Assembly (NCBI GenBank): GCA_021781745.1
Contig: JAJXWH010000003.1
Span: 1 to 64,000 of the forward strand
Source of the DNA: Bacillota bacterium
Lineage (GTDB): Bacteria; Bacillota; Clostridia; Clostridiales; Clostridiaceae
DNA: 64,000 bases
Direction: 5' to 3'
Below are positions 9,055 through 18,171 of this stretch, piece by piece. The notes under the pieces are model-generated. The model saw only the letters and a program-made list of their open reading frames with translations. It had not been told where the DNA came from and ran no database searches. Every line of letters starts with the position of its first letter. Position 1 is the stretch's first letter. The position numbers and the translations under genes were made by a program.

Positions 9055-9728
9055 TTCACTTCCTCCAATCTGTAACCAAGTCCACGAATTGTAGTAATTT
9101 TAAACTTGTAAACCTCAAATGGGAATCTTTCTCTAAGACGATTTATATGAACGTCAAGAGTTCGTTCGTTTCCTTCAAAATCAAGACCCCAAACTTCCTC
9201 AATCAACCTATCACGAGAAAGGGTTTTACCAGAATAACTTCCGAGCATGAATAAAAGTTCAAATTCCTTCATGGGTATATCACATTGTTCATTGTTACTA
9301 ATAACGCTGTAACTACTTTTATCCATGACTAAATTACCAATAGTAATAGTCTGTGAAGCAGCTACTTTATAACGCCTCAAAAGTGCTTTTATTCGAACAA
9401 GCAGCTCATCAACCTCAAAGGGTTTTGTTAAATAATCGTCTGCACCAAGTTCAAAGCCCTTTACCTTTTGGGAAAGTTCACTTTTTGCAGTCAGCATCAA
9501 AATTGGCATATCCTCATAATATCTGCGTACTTGTTTACAAAATTCGTAGCCGTCCATTTGAGGCATCATAATATCAAGAACACAAAGGTCTATTTTTTCC
9601 TCTCCAAGTTTTTCCAAGGCATCTCTTCCATTTACAGCTTCTGACACAGAAAATCCTTCATTTTTCAGTACTGTACAAATAAGCTCTCTAATATAACCAT
9701 CATCATCTATAACTAAAATTTTATTCAA
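9051..9728 (-). CDS. OmpR-type response regulator
   Basis: 225 residues if started at TTG 9728, preceded by AGGAG; a GTG at 9758 would add 10 residues. The receiver domain has the acidic pair in VIDDDGY, the phosphoacceptor D in CVLDIMMPQMDG and K in LTKPFE. The C-terminal winged helix (IPMKEFELLFMLG ... RTLDVHINRLRERF ... GLGYRLEE) is OmpR/PhoB type. It is the partner of the adjacent kinase. The targets are unknown. Confidence 0.93.
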   Translation of the reverse strand: MNKILVIDDDGYIRELICTVLKNEGFSVSEAVNGRDALEKLGEEKIDLCVLDIMMPQMDGYEFCKQVRRYYEDMPILMLTAKSELSQKVKGFELGADDYLTKPFEVDELLVRIKALLRRYKVAASQTITIGNLVMDKSSYSVISNNEQCDIPMKEFELLFMLGSYSGKTLSRDRLIEEVWGLDFEGNERTLDVHINRLRERFPFEVYKFKITTIRGLGYRLEEVK

Positions 9729-9787
9729 ATCTCTCACTCTCCTATTGTAAGTATACACTATGAATGTAAATACAATATAAATTAAAC

Positions 9788-10177
9788 CTATTTTTTTATT
9801 ATATCTTTTAACAGTCCTTCAAACCATTGGACATTTACTAAGTGATGAGAAAGTGAATTTTCCAACATTTTTTTAAAATAAGTTGGGATAGTTTCATTAT
9901 GCTGAAGAGATTGTTCTAATAAAAAAACTTTATTTTTTGTTTGTTCAATTTGTATTTCTATTAGTTTTGTTAGCTCCTCGCTTTTATATTCATTAGCAAA
10001 TAGCATTGCTGCATAAAAAGATAAGTTTATATACTCTGTTTCAGAGCCATACTTGTACATCAATTTTTTAAGTTCTTTATCCCCTAGTTTAGTGAGGATA
10101 TAATTACGCGTCTCTCTAGCATTATCTAATTGGTCAACCTTTTCGATATATCCTTTTTCCTCTAAATTAATTTTACA
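9788..10177 (-). pseudogene. C-terminal part of a PadR family regulator
   Basis: The frame is open from 10177 and reads NLEEKGYIEKVDQLDNARET, then RNYILTKLGDKELKKL, which is the wing of a PadR helix-turn-helix. It goes on to the Vir_act_alpha_C-like coiled coil (TKLIEIQIEQTKNKVFLLEQ). The first half of the DNA-binding domain is missing and a stop closes the frame. A truncated MerR gene abuts its broken end, so this looks like a deletion scar. An internal ATG at 10063 could only give the coiled-coil part. Confidence 0.75.
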
Positions 10178-10187
10178 TTAGAGTCAT

Positions 10188-10415
10188 TCAACTGTCTTCA
10201 GAGCTAATCAATAACAAAAAATATCCGCCTAAGGTGAAGCCGGAGAATTTCATAACTTCCGCATATTGCAAATCAATAATATCCTGCTCAATATAATGGC
10301 GATATCTGTTCTCAGAACGGTTAGGGCATACTAAGCCAAGTTTATCATAGTATCGTAATGCGTCTTTTGGTATTTGCAACAAATCAGACACTTGCTGGAT
10401 AGAATATGTATCCAT
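10188..10415 (-). pseudogene. N-terminal part of a MerR family regulator
   Basis: 75 codons. A good MerR DNA-binding domain opens the frame (YSIQQVSDLLQIPKDALRYY, DKLGLVCPNRSENRYRHY) after GGAGGGAG. It breaks at residue 63, just after MKFSGFTL, and ends in unrelated residues. MerR proteins need a dimer helix and effector domain that are absent here. It sits 10 bases from a PadR 3' fragment on the same strand. Confidence 0.78.
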
Positions 10416-10470
10416 AAAATCTCCCTCCTATGCATTCATAGTAACATTGGAGTATACTCAAATGTCAACA

Positions 10471-10620
10471 AAAATAGACTAAGCTTTTCCGCTTAATCTA
10501 CTTTTATATAAGTGTTTTCTAATTTTAAACGAATATTCATAACATTTATATTATAGCGAAGTATGATTGAATAAAATTTACTTTAATGCTCATTTTACAA
10601 TTTGATAATTCACAAATTTA
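10471..10620. repeat. Dispersed intergenic repeat, copy 2
   Basis: About 150 bases similar to 4136-4303. It begins with the hairpin AGACTAAGC...GCTTAATCT, a plausible terminator for the DUF1003 gene or the MerR remnant, and ends at the DUF1003 stop. Confidence 0.6.
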
Positions 10621-11175
10621 AGTAATATTCTTCAATTCTTCTATTGTTTTTAATAAAACTTCTATAGTTTTCGTATTCTTTTCTTGTTGCTCTACAAGCA
10701 CATCAATTTTGTAATGTAAGTCTTCTATTATAATCTCAGATTTTAAATTAACAAGATAATCATTTGCAGCAGTTAATCTATCTTTTTCTGATTGACGATT
10801 TTGTGACATCATAATTATAGGAGCTTGTATGGCAGCAAGACATGACAATACTAGATTCAAAAATACAAATGGATATGGATCAAATGCTCTATCACTCAAA
10901 ATAACAGCATTCCCTATAATCCAAATTGCTAACACTACACCAAAGGTTATGATAAATGCCCAACTTCCACCAAAGGAAGCTATTTTGTCAGCAGCTCTTT
11001 GTCCTAATGTTGAATTTTCATCATCTGTTTCATTTATATTTTTTGATATTTTTCCGCTAATAAGTTCATGCATCAATTCTTCATTAATATTACTTCCTTT
11101 TAAATCCTTATCTTTTTCTAATATCTGTCGTACCAACTCTTCTTTACTGCTAGATACTTTATTATTCTCATTCAT
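10618..11175 (-). CDS. DUF1003 family membrane protein
   Basis: 185 residues. Two transmembrane helices in the middle (GSWAFIITFGVVLAIWIIGN and PFVFLNLVLSCLAAIQAPII) with the conserved MMSQNRQSEKDRL after the second, which defines DUF1003. A helical coiled-coil tail follows (VLVEQQEKNTKTIEVLLKTI). The N-terminus is charged and cytoplasmic. AAGGAGG precedes the ATG. The molecular role of DUF1003 is not established. It stands alone, without an operon partner. Confidence 0.88.
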   Translation of the reverse strand: MNENNKVSSSKEELVRQILEKDKDLKGSNINEELMHELISGKISKNINETDDENSTLGQRAADKIASFGGSWAFIITFGVVLAIWIIGNAVILSDRAFDPYPFVFLNLVLSCLAAIQAPIIMMSQNRQSEKDRLTAANDYLVNLKSEIIIEDLHYKIDVLVEQQEKNTKTIEVLLKTIEELKNIT

Positions 11176-11739
11176 AACTTATTCCTCCTTATAATGCCAT
11201 TACTTATTATCCATTTAGTAAATTCCCCGACTTCCGCATAATAAATAATTTATTATGTATTTATTATAACAGATTCCATAAATTTCATTCAAAAAAGCAG
11301 TAGATAGATTGTTTCTTAATTCTTTATAATTCTATTTATATTCTTCTTTTTTAGCATTGTATAAAAATATCGCAAATCATATCAGTTTTCAAAGATCAAA
11401 TTCTATTGCTTAATTCATATTTTTTACACGTTTAAATTTAAATCTGTCATTATTCTGACACAATAACCCATTATAATAAAATCATAGACAGTAATAGAAA
11501 CTTTTTTCATAAATATTTATCCCTTACAATACTTAAGAGTAACATTCATATTCCCCTTATGAAATGTTACTCTTATTTATTTCATTTAGTATTTTAGCTT
11601 TAATTATACTGTTATTTATAGTATTTTGGCGCTACCCCAACCCTGCCACTTGGAATACTTAAATATATTAATTCCTTTATACGAACAAGTATCCACTGTT
11701 TTGAATATCCATAAAAGTATACTTTTGTGGAGTTGTAGA
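11176..11739. other. Non-coding gap with terminators
   Basis: Holds an 11-bp hairpin (AAGAGTAACAT / ATGTTACTCTT, 11535-11574) and a near-palindrome CCATAAAAGTATACTTTTGTGG at 11709-11731 just past the epimerase stop. Nothing else is recognised. Confidence 0.55.
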
Positions 11740-12585
11740 TTATTTATTGAAATAATGACCTTGCTCCAAATCCGCAATCAAGCCTGGTTGCATCGGATTC
11801 CACCCCAACACCTCTTTTGTTTGTGCAGAGTTTCCTGGCATTACACTTGGGATATCGAGCGCAGCCAATGTACCAAGAAATCCAAAATGATCATTTGCTT
11901 CTTCACGGGAAATGCTTACCACTGGAATGTTTAAATATTTTCCGATAGTACTAGCAATATCATAAAAAGGAATTCCTTCGTCGCCTCTTCCAGTAAAATA
12001 TGAACCAGCCGGAGCTTTTTCAATTGCTAGACGATAAAGTTTAGCAGCATCAAGTCTATGAATAGCTGGCCATCGATTAGCTCCATCTTCGACATATGCA
12101 GATACTCCTTTTGAACGCGCAATACTGATAAGTCGCGGAATAAATCCATGGCTATCCGCATCACTATGTACTGAAGGTGCAAGACTAATGACAGCGGAAC
12201 GAACCCCTATATCAGCTAAAGCTAATGTAGCTTTATCCGAGGCATCCCCATTGGCATGAGCAGTGGTCACAAATGGTTTTCCAGTACCTCTAAGGGTTTC
12301 CCCAATTGCATTAATTACATTTAAGTCAATGGCAAGCGATCCTGCAAAATCCGAAAAATCATGTAAAAAAGCCAAATGAATAACACCGTCTGCCATGAAA
12401 GCCCCTTTGCAAAGACATTCCGTATCTTGAAGGGTACCAATCAGTGCCTCTGCTCCAACACCTTCCAATCTTTTGGCACCCTCTTCCGAACGTGTTAATC
12501 CAATCACTTTATGACCTGCTTGAATCAGTTCTTGTACAACCGCTGAACCGATATAACCTGTTGCTCCAGTTACAAAAATTTGCAT
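11740..12585 (-). CDS. NAD-dependent epimerase/dehydratase (extended SDR, NmrA/UDP-glucose epimerase-like)
   Basis: 281 residues. The nucleotide-binding motif TGATGYIG (residues 6-13) with a following GHKVIGLTRSEEGAK is clear, as is GVIHLAF after strand 4. The segment that normally carries the catalytic YxxxK is replaced by a short stretch (HANGDASDKATLALADIG), so catalytic activity is doubtful. It is a paralogue of the 296-residue protein at 16768, which retains more of that segment. The base composition is richer in G+C than its surroundings. The AraC gene at 12847 is divergent, with a shared operator-like repeat between them. Confidence 0.85.
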   Translation of the reverse strand: MQIFVTGATGYIGSAVVQELIQAGHKVIGLTRSEEGAKRLEGVGAEALIGTLQDTECLCKGAFMADGVIHLAFLHDFSDFAGSLAIDLNVINAIGETLRGTGKPFVTTAHANGDASDKATLALADIGVRSAVISLAPSVHSDADSHGFIPRLISIARSKGVSAYVEDGANRWPAIHRLDAAKLYRLAIEKAPAGSYFTGRGDEGIPFYDIASTIGKYLNIPVVSISREEANDHFGFLGTLAALDIPSVMPGNSAQTKEVLGWNPMQPGLIADLEQGHYFNK

Positions 12586-12667
12586 AAAAACTCCTCCTTA
12601 ATTAATTATAAAATCAGTATCAAATTATAAGCTTATATTAATACCTATGTTTTTGAGCTTTAGAAAC

Positions 12668-12725
12668 ATTATAAAATAAATTAAGCTCATAAAGTTGCCT
12701 ATTAAAGTTTGTTTTTTTGCCTAAT
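12668..12725 (-). promoter_or_regulatory. Candidate AraC operator pair and promoter for the epimerase gene
   Basis: Read on the minus strand: ATTAGGCAA (12725-12717), then AATAGGCAA (12703-12695) 22 bases on, then 21 bases to TATAAT (12673-12668). The layout matches 2357-2414 and 16668-16724 almost base for base in spacing. Confidence 0.6.
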
Positions 12726-12846
12726 CCTACTTTATGAATAATAGTGTATTCGATTTATATGTTTTTTAATCCTATCATGGTATACTTAAAAAATATGAAA
12801 ATTATATTCACATTTAAATAGCATGCCAAGGAGGTAATTATTAAAG

Positions 12847-13806
12847 ATGACTATAAATGATGAAAATTTATCACGCTCAACTCCCAATAATGTCAACGAT
12901 GAACTTTCATTTGAAATGAATCGACTGGCACATTTAATAAAAGATTATGCTCCTAAAGATGGTGGCTTTCAGCTTAATATACCTGGTCTGCACTTAGGGC
13001 GAATTTCCCAACCTAACGTTAATAACGTCAAAAGCTTTTACTTGCCGTCTTTAGGTATTGCACTACAAGGTATCACTCTCGTTACAATCGGACATGAAAT
13101 ATATCAAAATGACGGAACACATATGCATATTGTTCCCATTGCTATGCCAATTACTCTTCATACTACAGAAGCTAGCCCTTCAAAACCTTATCTTGGTATC
13201 AGACTGGATCTCAATCCTGAAAGAATAGCTGGACTTATCCCAAAAGTGTATCCACATGGCTTACCTAAAACACAAAAAAGAAATATTAATTATTTCACTG
13301 ATATTGACATAAATATTGTGAATGCTTTTTCGAGGCTTCTACAATTATTAAAGAACCCCAAAAACTCAAAGCTTCTTGTGCCTCTCATCATTGATGAGAT
13401 TTTAATACGCCTACTTTGCAGTCCCATCGGTGATCATGTTGCTGAAATTGGTCTATCAAATTCTGAATCGCAGCAGGTTACAAAAGCAATTTCCTGGCTG
13501 CGTGAGAATTTTGCCCAGCCAATAAAAATTGTGACTCTTGCAGAACTTTCAAACATGAGTGCATCTGCATTTCACCGTCATTTTAAGTCATTGACTAATA
13601 TGAGCCCCCTGCAATATCAAAAAGCCCTGCGCTTACACGAAGCAAGGCATTTAATGTTATCCTCTCAAATGGATGCGACGACCGCATGCCATATGGTAGG
13701 GTATATCAGTGATTCACAATTTAGTCGTGATTACTCGAACTTTTTCGGTAACCCGCCAAAAAGAGATATTGAAAAAACGCGCCGACAAACACAAATACTG
13801 TTCTGA
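12847..13806 (+). CDS. AraC family transcriptional regulator (AraC_N type)
   Basis: 319 residues. The N-terminal AraC_N sensor domain spans about 45-200 (SLGIALQGITLVTIGHEIYQ; MPITLHTTEASPSKPYLGI). The C-terminal double helix-turn-helix has LAELSNMSASAFHRHFKSLT, MSPLQYQKALRLHEARHLML and VGYISDSQFSRDYSNFFG. It is divergent from the epimerase at 11740 and is the likely activator of it, perhaps also of the epimerase at 16768. It is a paralogue of the AraC gene at 1368. Confidence 0.9.
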   Translation: MTINDENLSRSTPNNVNDELSFEMNRLAHLIKDYAPKDGGFQLNIPGLHLGRISQPNVNNVKSFYLPSLGIALQGITLVTIGHEIYQNDGTHMHIVPIAMPITLHTTEASPSKPYLGIRLDLNPERIAGLIPKVYPHGLPKTQKRNINYFTDIDINIVNAFSRLLQLLKNPKNSKLLVPLIIDEILIRLLCSPIGDHVAEIGLSNSESQQVTKAISWLRENFAQPIKIVTLAELSNMSASAFHRHFKSLTNMSPLQYQKALRLHEARHLMLSSQMDATTACHMVGYISDSQFSRDYSNFFGNPPKRDIEKTRRQTQILF

Positions 13807-14066
13807 CTAATTTAGTTGATACCACTATAATACCAAACTGCATCAAACGGCTTCCTATTTCCATATAAATATCAAAAGCAGTATTATGGTAAGACTTTCT
13901 TCCAAATATAATCAAATTGTAGTTATGTTACATTAAACAAAGTGACTCAAGCCATTCATTTTGGGGAATTGAAATTCTATATTAACCCATATATTTTTTT
14001 TATCCCTATCTAAACACTTATTTAAAATAGGTATTGAAAACATTATTTTATTAATAAAATACAGAA

Positions 14067-14100
14067 AAGGTAGATTAAATATTTCTACCTAATCTACCTT
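14067..14100. terminator. Hairpin terminator
   Basis: The stem GGTAGATTA / TAATCTACC has flanking A- and T-tracts and lies between the convergent AraC gene (ends 13806) and the GH5 gene (ends 14141). The rest of 13807-14140 shows no gene. Confidence 0.65.
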
Positions 14101-14140
14101 TATAATGTCAATTATTTATATAATAATCATTATGCAAGTC

Positions 14141-15037
14141 TTACCACATATTATCTCTAACATATTGTCCCCACCAAGTATAGTTCCCCCAAGAGCTAGT
14201 CATATCTAGCCATGAATTAGAAGAATCATTTCCTGACCAAGACCAAGCAACAAATCCAATTCCATTTGATTTACAATAACTTATTAAATGCGCTACATCT
14301 ACCTTACAGCCTAAATTGTTATTACCGCTATTATAATTATAACCAAATTCTCCAACTATTATTGGAATGCCTTTACTCTTGCAACTGCTTAAAAATGAAT
14401 CTATATCTAAATCGTTATTCCATGAACCATACATGTGTATGCTAAAGATAACGTTTTTATTAGTATTACAATTATACACATCACTAGCATAATTTAATAT
14501 ATCACTGCTGTCTTGTCCCCAACCACCAGCATCGATTACAAGGGTTCCAGTATAACCAGCAGTACGAATTTTGTTAATAGCACTTTTATAACCATCTCTC
14601 CAAACAGTGCTATTGGATGGCCCCCATTCATTAGCAATATTCATCCAAGCTTTAGGGTGATTTTTCATAACAGTTAATACGCTACTACTTACCCAATAAT
14701 TTACACAAGTATTTAATGAATCAGTTGTCGATCCACCAGTTGCGTCATGAAGTTCAACTATTGGCTTCAGTCCTAAATTATCACACTTTGTAAGAAAATC
14801 ATTTAGTCTAGAAGCTGAACCGCTAGTACTCCAAACAAGACGTACAGTATTAAATGTTTCACTTTTGATTTTATCAAGAGCGGAATAAGATTGACTATCA
14901 TACCAGATGGCAGGTACATTAGCACCTCTTATCCATGAAGAGTCTTCAGCTGCACTAGCTGGAGCTTGAAAAGTAAAAATTGATGATGATAAAAGTAATA
15001 GAGATACCATAAGTTTAAATTTAGATTTTTTTATCAT
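14141..15037 (-). CDS. Secreted glycoside hydrolase family 5 enzyme (mannanase/cellulase-like)
   Basis: 298 residues. A signal peptide (MIKKSKFKLMVSLLLLSSS, cleaved near ASA at about 29) is followed by one GH5 (beta/alpha)8 domain. The acid/base glutamate is E137 in NIANEWG and the nucleophile is E230 in IIVGEFGY. HMYGSW supplies the conserved His and Tyr. The short length and GANVPAIWY opening resemble bacterial beta-mannanases of GH5, but cellulase activity cannot be excluded. There is no carbohydrate-binding module or dockerin. It would act outside the cell on plant polysaccharide. GAGGTG precedes the ATG. Confidence 0.9.
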   Translation of the reverse strand: MIKKSKFKLMVSLLLLSSSIFTFQAPASAAEDSSWIRGANVPAIWYDSQSYSALDKIKSETFNTVRLVWSTSGSASRLNDFLTKCDNLGLKPIVELHDATGGSTTDSLNTCVNYWVSSSVLTVMKNHPKAWMNIANEWGPSNSTVWRDGYKSAINKIRTAGYTGTLVIDAGGWGQDSSDILNYASDVYNCNTNKNVIFSIHMYGSWNNDLDIDSFLSSCKSKGIPIIVGEFGYNYNSGNNNLGCKVDVAHLISYCKSNGIGFVAWSWSGNDSSNSWLDMTSSWGNYTWWGQYVRDNMW

Positions 15038-15504
15038 TTTTACACCTCACATAATATATTTCAGTTATATTATACCATGTGTGTAATCTTTTTCAATAAA
15101 AATATATGCTTTTAAAATAAAAATGTTATATCTTATACCTTTTTTAAACATTTCATAAAAAAATTATACATTAAAGAATTTCAAATGAACTTTCTTGAAT
15201 AATACATATTTCAATTTGCTATTTATTTTTATTAATTCATGATCATTTACTATTGTTAGTCAATTGTAACACAATTTACAAATAAGCAGTATTATTTATC
15301 CTTCTTAATTTATATACATTACATAAGTTAAAATTAAATTGCAAAATAGATTTAGTGATAACTTCGGTTACTACCCTTTTTTATATAAAAAATGAGCCGC
15401 TACAAAACTAACTATGTTAGTTTTGCAACAACCCCATTAATAAACAATATAAGAATAATATTAATCATTGCGATGCCTATCTATTATTATGATAAAACAC
15501 TAAA
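15038..15504. other. Intergenic region with terminator
   Basis: Contains a perfect hairpin CAAAACTAAC / GTTAGTTTTG (15403-15425), probably ending the aldolase transcript. The remainder is very AT-rich upstream DNA of the GH5 gene with no recognised binding site. Confidence 0.6.
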
Positions 15505-16392
15505 TTATTTGATTGACGCTTCATAGATTTCCTTAATTGAGTTTGATATAGTTGCATTAAATTCTTCCTCAGCTTGCTGAACAGTTAATCCTTGCGATAG
15601 TGCCCGTGAAAAACTAGCAATTAACCTATGATTACATGCTAATCTTTTATTTGCTTCAATTTGACTATACCCACCAGATAAAGCCACAATTCGAACAACA
15701 TGTGGATCATCCATCAAATCACTATAGAAATTATCCTCCGTTGGTATTGAAAGCTTAAGTATCACTTTTGTTTTCTGATCAAGACTTGATAATTGTTTTG
15801 AAATTTGAAGTTTCAAGAGTTTTTCTGATTCTTCCTTATCAATACTATAGATATCAACCTCTGGTTCAATGATTGGAATTAACCCCGCATCAATGATTTG
15901 TCTAGCGATTTCAAATTGCTGATCAACAACTATTTTAATTCCGTGAGAATTAGCCTCTTTAATAACTGAGCGCATTTTGGTTCCAAAAATGTTTTTTTCT
16001 ATTGCCTGCTTTAAAATATCATTCAAATTAGTTATTGGTCTCATGAGCTGAACACCATTTTCAATTTCAGTTAATCCTTTATCAACCTTTAAAAAAGGTA
16101 CAATATTCTTTCGCTCCCAAAGATAATCAGCGGTATATTTACCATCAATGGTACGATACATTGTATTTTCAAATAATATAGCACCCAAAATATAATTTGA
16201 ACTGAATGCGGGGCTCTTTATAATGCGTTTTCTCATCTCGTGTACTAAATCAAACATCTCTTCATCATTAGAATAACTACTCTCTTGAATGCCATACTGC
16301 AGCAATGCTTTTGGAGTGCTACCTCCACTTTGGTCTAGTGCCGCAATAAATCCATTACCTGTATGTATTCGATTCATTTGATTTTCATTCAT
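15505..16392 (-). CDS. fda: Fructose-bisphosphate aldolase, class I
   Basis: 295 residues, the length of the Staphylococcus-type class I aldolase. Family marks include GFIAALDQSGGSTPKAL near the N-terminus, VPFLKVDKGL, VDQQFEIARQIIDAGLIPII, PEVDI and ALSGGYSQIEANKRL for phosphate binding. It forms a Schiff base with its substrate and needs no metal, cleaving fructose 1,6-bisphosphate to triose phosphates in glycolysis. Many clostridia use a class II enzyme as the main one, so this may be an accessory copy. GAGGAG lies upstream of the ATG. Confidence 0.92.
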   Translation of the reverse strand: MNENQMNRIHTGNGFIAALDQSGGSTPKALLQYGIQESSYSNDEEMFDLVHEMRKRIIKSPAFSSNYILGAILFENTMYRTIDGKYTADYLWERKNIVPFLKVDKGLTEIENGVQLMRPITNLNDILKQAIEKNIFGTKMRSVIKEANSHGIKIVVDQQFEIARQIIDAGLIPIIEPEVDIYSIDKEESEKLLKLQISKQLSSLDQKTKVILKLSIPTEDNFYSDLMDDPHVVRIVALSGGYSQIEANKRLACNHRLIASFSRALSQGLTVQQAEEEFNATISNSIKEIYEASIK

Positions 16393-16616
16393 TAGACTTT
16401 CTCCTCCTCTTTGTTTGAGATTAGATAATTGTATTTTACTTTTTTATAATATCGTCTCTATTATTGTTTATATCATTATTCTACTGCTACATCCAACAAT
16501 AAGTACCGCTACCACTAGTAGTATAAGCAACGTTTAAATATTTATTTAAGCTATATAAACTTATTTTGTGTTTCCCCACTGTTTATTTCTAAATATATTC
16601 CTCTTAAGCAGCTATG

Positions 16617-16665
16617 TCGGAAAACAACTACTGAACTCCTTCCGAGTTCAAAAATTGTTTTCGGA
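16617..16665. repeat. Imperfect inverted repeat
   Basis: Left arm TCGGAAAACAAC..GAACTC and right arm GAGTTC..TTGTTTTCGGA make a long stem directly upstream of the operator at 16668. It may be a terminator that insulates the epimerase promoter from the aldolase region. The remainder of 16393-16767 shows no gene. Confidence 0.5.
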
Positions 16666-16667
16666 GG

Positions 16668-16724
16668 ATTAGACAATAATTAACGTGAAATAGGCAATTC
16701 TTTTGTGGAAATGCAAGGTATAAT
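16668..16724 (+). promoter_or_regulatory. Candidate AraC operator pair and promoter for the second epimerase gene
   Basis: ATTAGACAA (16668-16676) and AATAGGCAA (16689-16697) are 21 bases apart, with 21 bases to TATAAT (16719-16724). This is the third example of the same layout in the window. No regulator gene is adjacent here, so a distal AraC protein would have to act. Confidence 0.6.
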
Positions 16725-16767
16725 AAGTCAATAGAATAACTATTTAATTGTTTGGGAGGAATTTATT

Positions 16768-17658
16768 ATGCGTGTTTTTGTTACAGGTGCTACAGGATTT
16801 ATCGGCTCCGAAGTCGTTCGTGAGCTAATCAGTGAAGGATATGAAGTTCTTGGCCTCGCACGTTCGGATGAGGCTGCTGAATCACTGGCTGCAGCCGGAG
16901 CTACTGTTCATCGTGGTTCTTTGGAAGATCTGGACAGTCTTCGTCGGGGAGCAGCTATGTCGGATGGTGTCATACACACTGCCTTCATGCCTATCGCAGC
17001 TGTTTCTTCAAATCCAGCTGTTGCTTGTGAGACAGATCTTCGAGTAATAGAGACTCTAGGCACCGAGCTAGAGAACTCTGATCGTCCCTTGGTAATCACC
17101 TCTGCCATCGCAGTACTCAAGCAGGGTCATATTGGTACAGAAGAAAATATGGGTGATTCTACCGCTCTTGGGGCACTACGTATCCCATCTGAAAAAATGG
17201 CTCTTTCATTTGCTTCTCGAGGTGTGCGTACATCAATAGTTCGTCTTCCGCCATCGGTTCACGGCGACGATAATCATGGTTTTGTCCCTACTCTTATCAA
17301 CATTGCCCGCACTAAGGGTATCTCAGCCTATATCAGTGACAGCTCTAACCGTTGGTCTGCAGTTCATCGCCAAGATGCCGCACGCCTTTTCAGGTTGGCG
17401 CTGGAAAAAGCACCAGCTGGGGCAAGGCTCCACGGTGTAGCTGAGGAAGGCGTGCTATTCCGAGATATAGCGGTAGCAATCGGTCAACGTCTGAATTTGC
17501 CAGTGGCAGCTTTATCTAACAAAGAGGCAAGCAAGCATTTCAGTTGGTTCGCACCGTTCGCTGCCATCGACAGCCCGGCTTCAAGCACTTTGACAAGAGA
17601 TCTTCTAGGATGGCGCCCAATGCAGCCACCTCTCATTCAGGAAATCGTTGGCGATTAG
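16768..17658 (+). CDS. NAD-dependent epimerase/dehydratase (extended SDR)
   Basis: 296 residues. TGATGFIG at 6-13 and GVIHTAFMP are the nucleotide-binding marks. The region KQGHIGTEENMGDSTALGAL lacks a clean YxxxK, as is common in atypical extended SDRs, and RIPSEKMALSFASRGVRTSI replaces it. Close relative of 11740-12585 with the C-terminal motif GWRPMQPPLIQEI. The G+C content is visibly higher than the neighbouring genes, a sign of transfer. GGGAGG precedes the ATG. Confidence 0.88.
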   Translation: MRVFVTGATGFIGSEVVRELISEGYEVLGLARSDEAAESLAAAGATVHRGSLEDLDSLRRGAAMSDGVIHTAFMPIAAVSSNPAVACETDLRVIETLGTELENSDRPLVITSAIAVLKQGHIGTEENMGDSTALGALRIPSEKMALSFASRGVRTSIVRLPPSVHGDDNHGFVPTLINIARTKGISAYISDSSNRWSAVHRQDAARLFRLALEKAPAGARLHGVAEEGVLFRDIAVAIGQRLNLPVAALSNKEASKHFSWFAPFAAIDSPASSTLTRDLLGWRPMQPPLIQEIVGD

Positions 17659-17777
17659 TACCTCATAACTTGATGATTTCAGCTGATATACCATTAAGCT
17701 AACAGAACCTTTTGTTTAGACAAATGAATTCTTTATCAAGATCTCGCTTATGTTTTTTATGATCAGATATTTGAAAA

Positions 17778-17824
17778 CCTAAAACGCACATAAAATCTCA
17801 GCTTGATTTTGTGAGTGTTTTAGG
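17778..17824. terminator. Long hairpin terminator
   Basis: A 20-base arm (CCTAAAACGCAC..AAAATC) pairs with GATTTTGTGAGTGTTTTAGG with three mismatches. It follows the epimerase gene by about 120 bases. Confidence 0.65.
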
Positions 17825-18171
17825 TTTTAGCAATGCAAGTCAAAGACTATATAGAAATACTTCTCACTTAATACTAAAATCCTTGACTGAAATATCCTTA
17901 TCACTTTTTATTGTCACTCCCTCTTCATCACCAAGGGTAACATTTAATCCTAGATTTCCTGAACATGTTAAGTTTATAGACTGTGGTATCATCGCTAATT
18001 GGTTTTTTATGCTCTGTTGTTTACATCAGAAAACTTTTCATAGGTACTTCCATTTTTTCTTACGCAACCTATGACAACTGGATCTGCTTTATTTACATTT
18101 GGAAATTACAGTAACGCATTTGTTCCTACAATTGGCAATTAATAAGTTTTTTACTAAAATTAAAGTTCCCT
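17825..18171. other. Decayed coding fragment, unidentified
   Basis: On the minus strand short frames read like protein (for example LGLNVTLGDEEGVTIKSDKD and VVIGCVRKNGSTYEKF) but are broken by stops and frame changes. It is probably the remnant of a lost gene. I cannot name the family. Confidence 0.3.

Noticed and set aside
17811-18074. 87-codon plus-strand frame
   Set aside because: Starts inside the terminator at 17778-17824 and has no ribosome site; the other strand reads more like decayed coding sequence.
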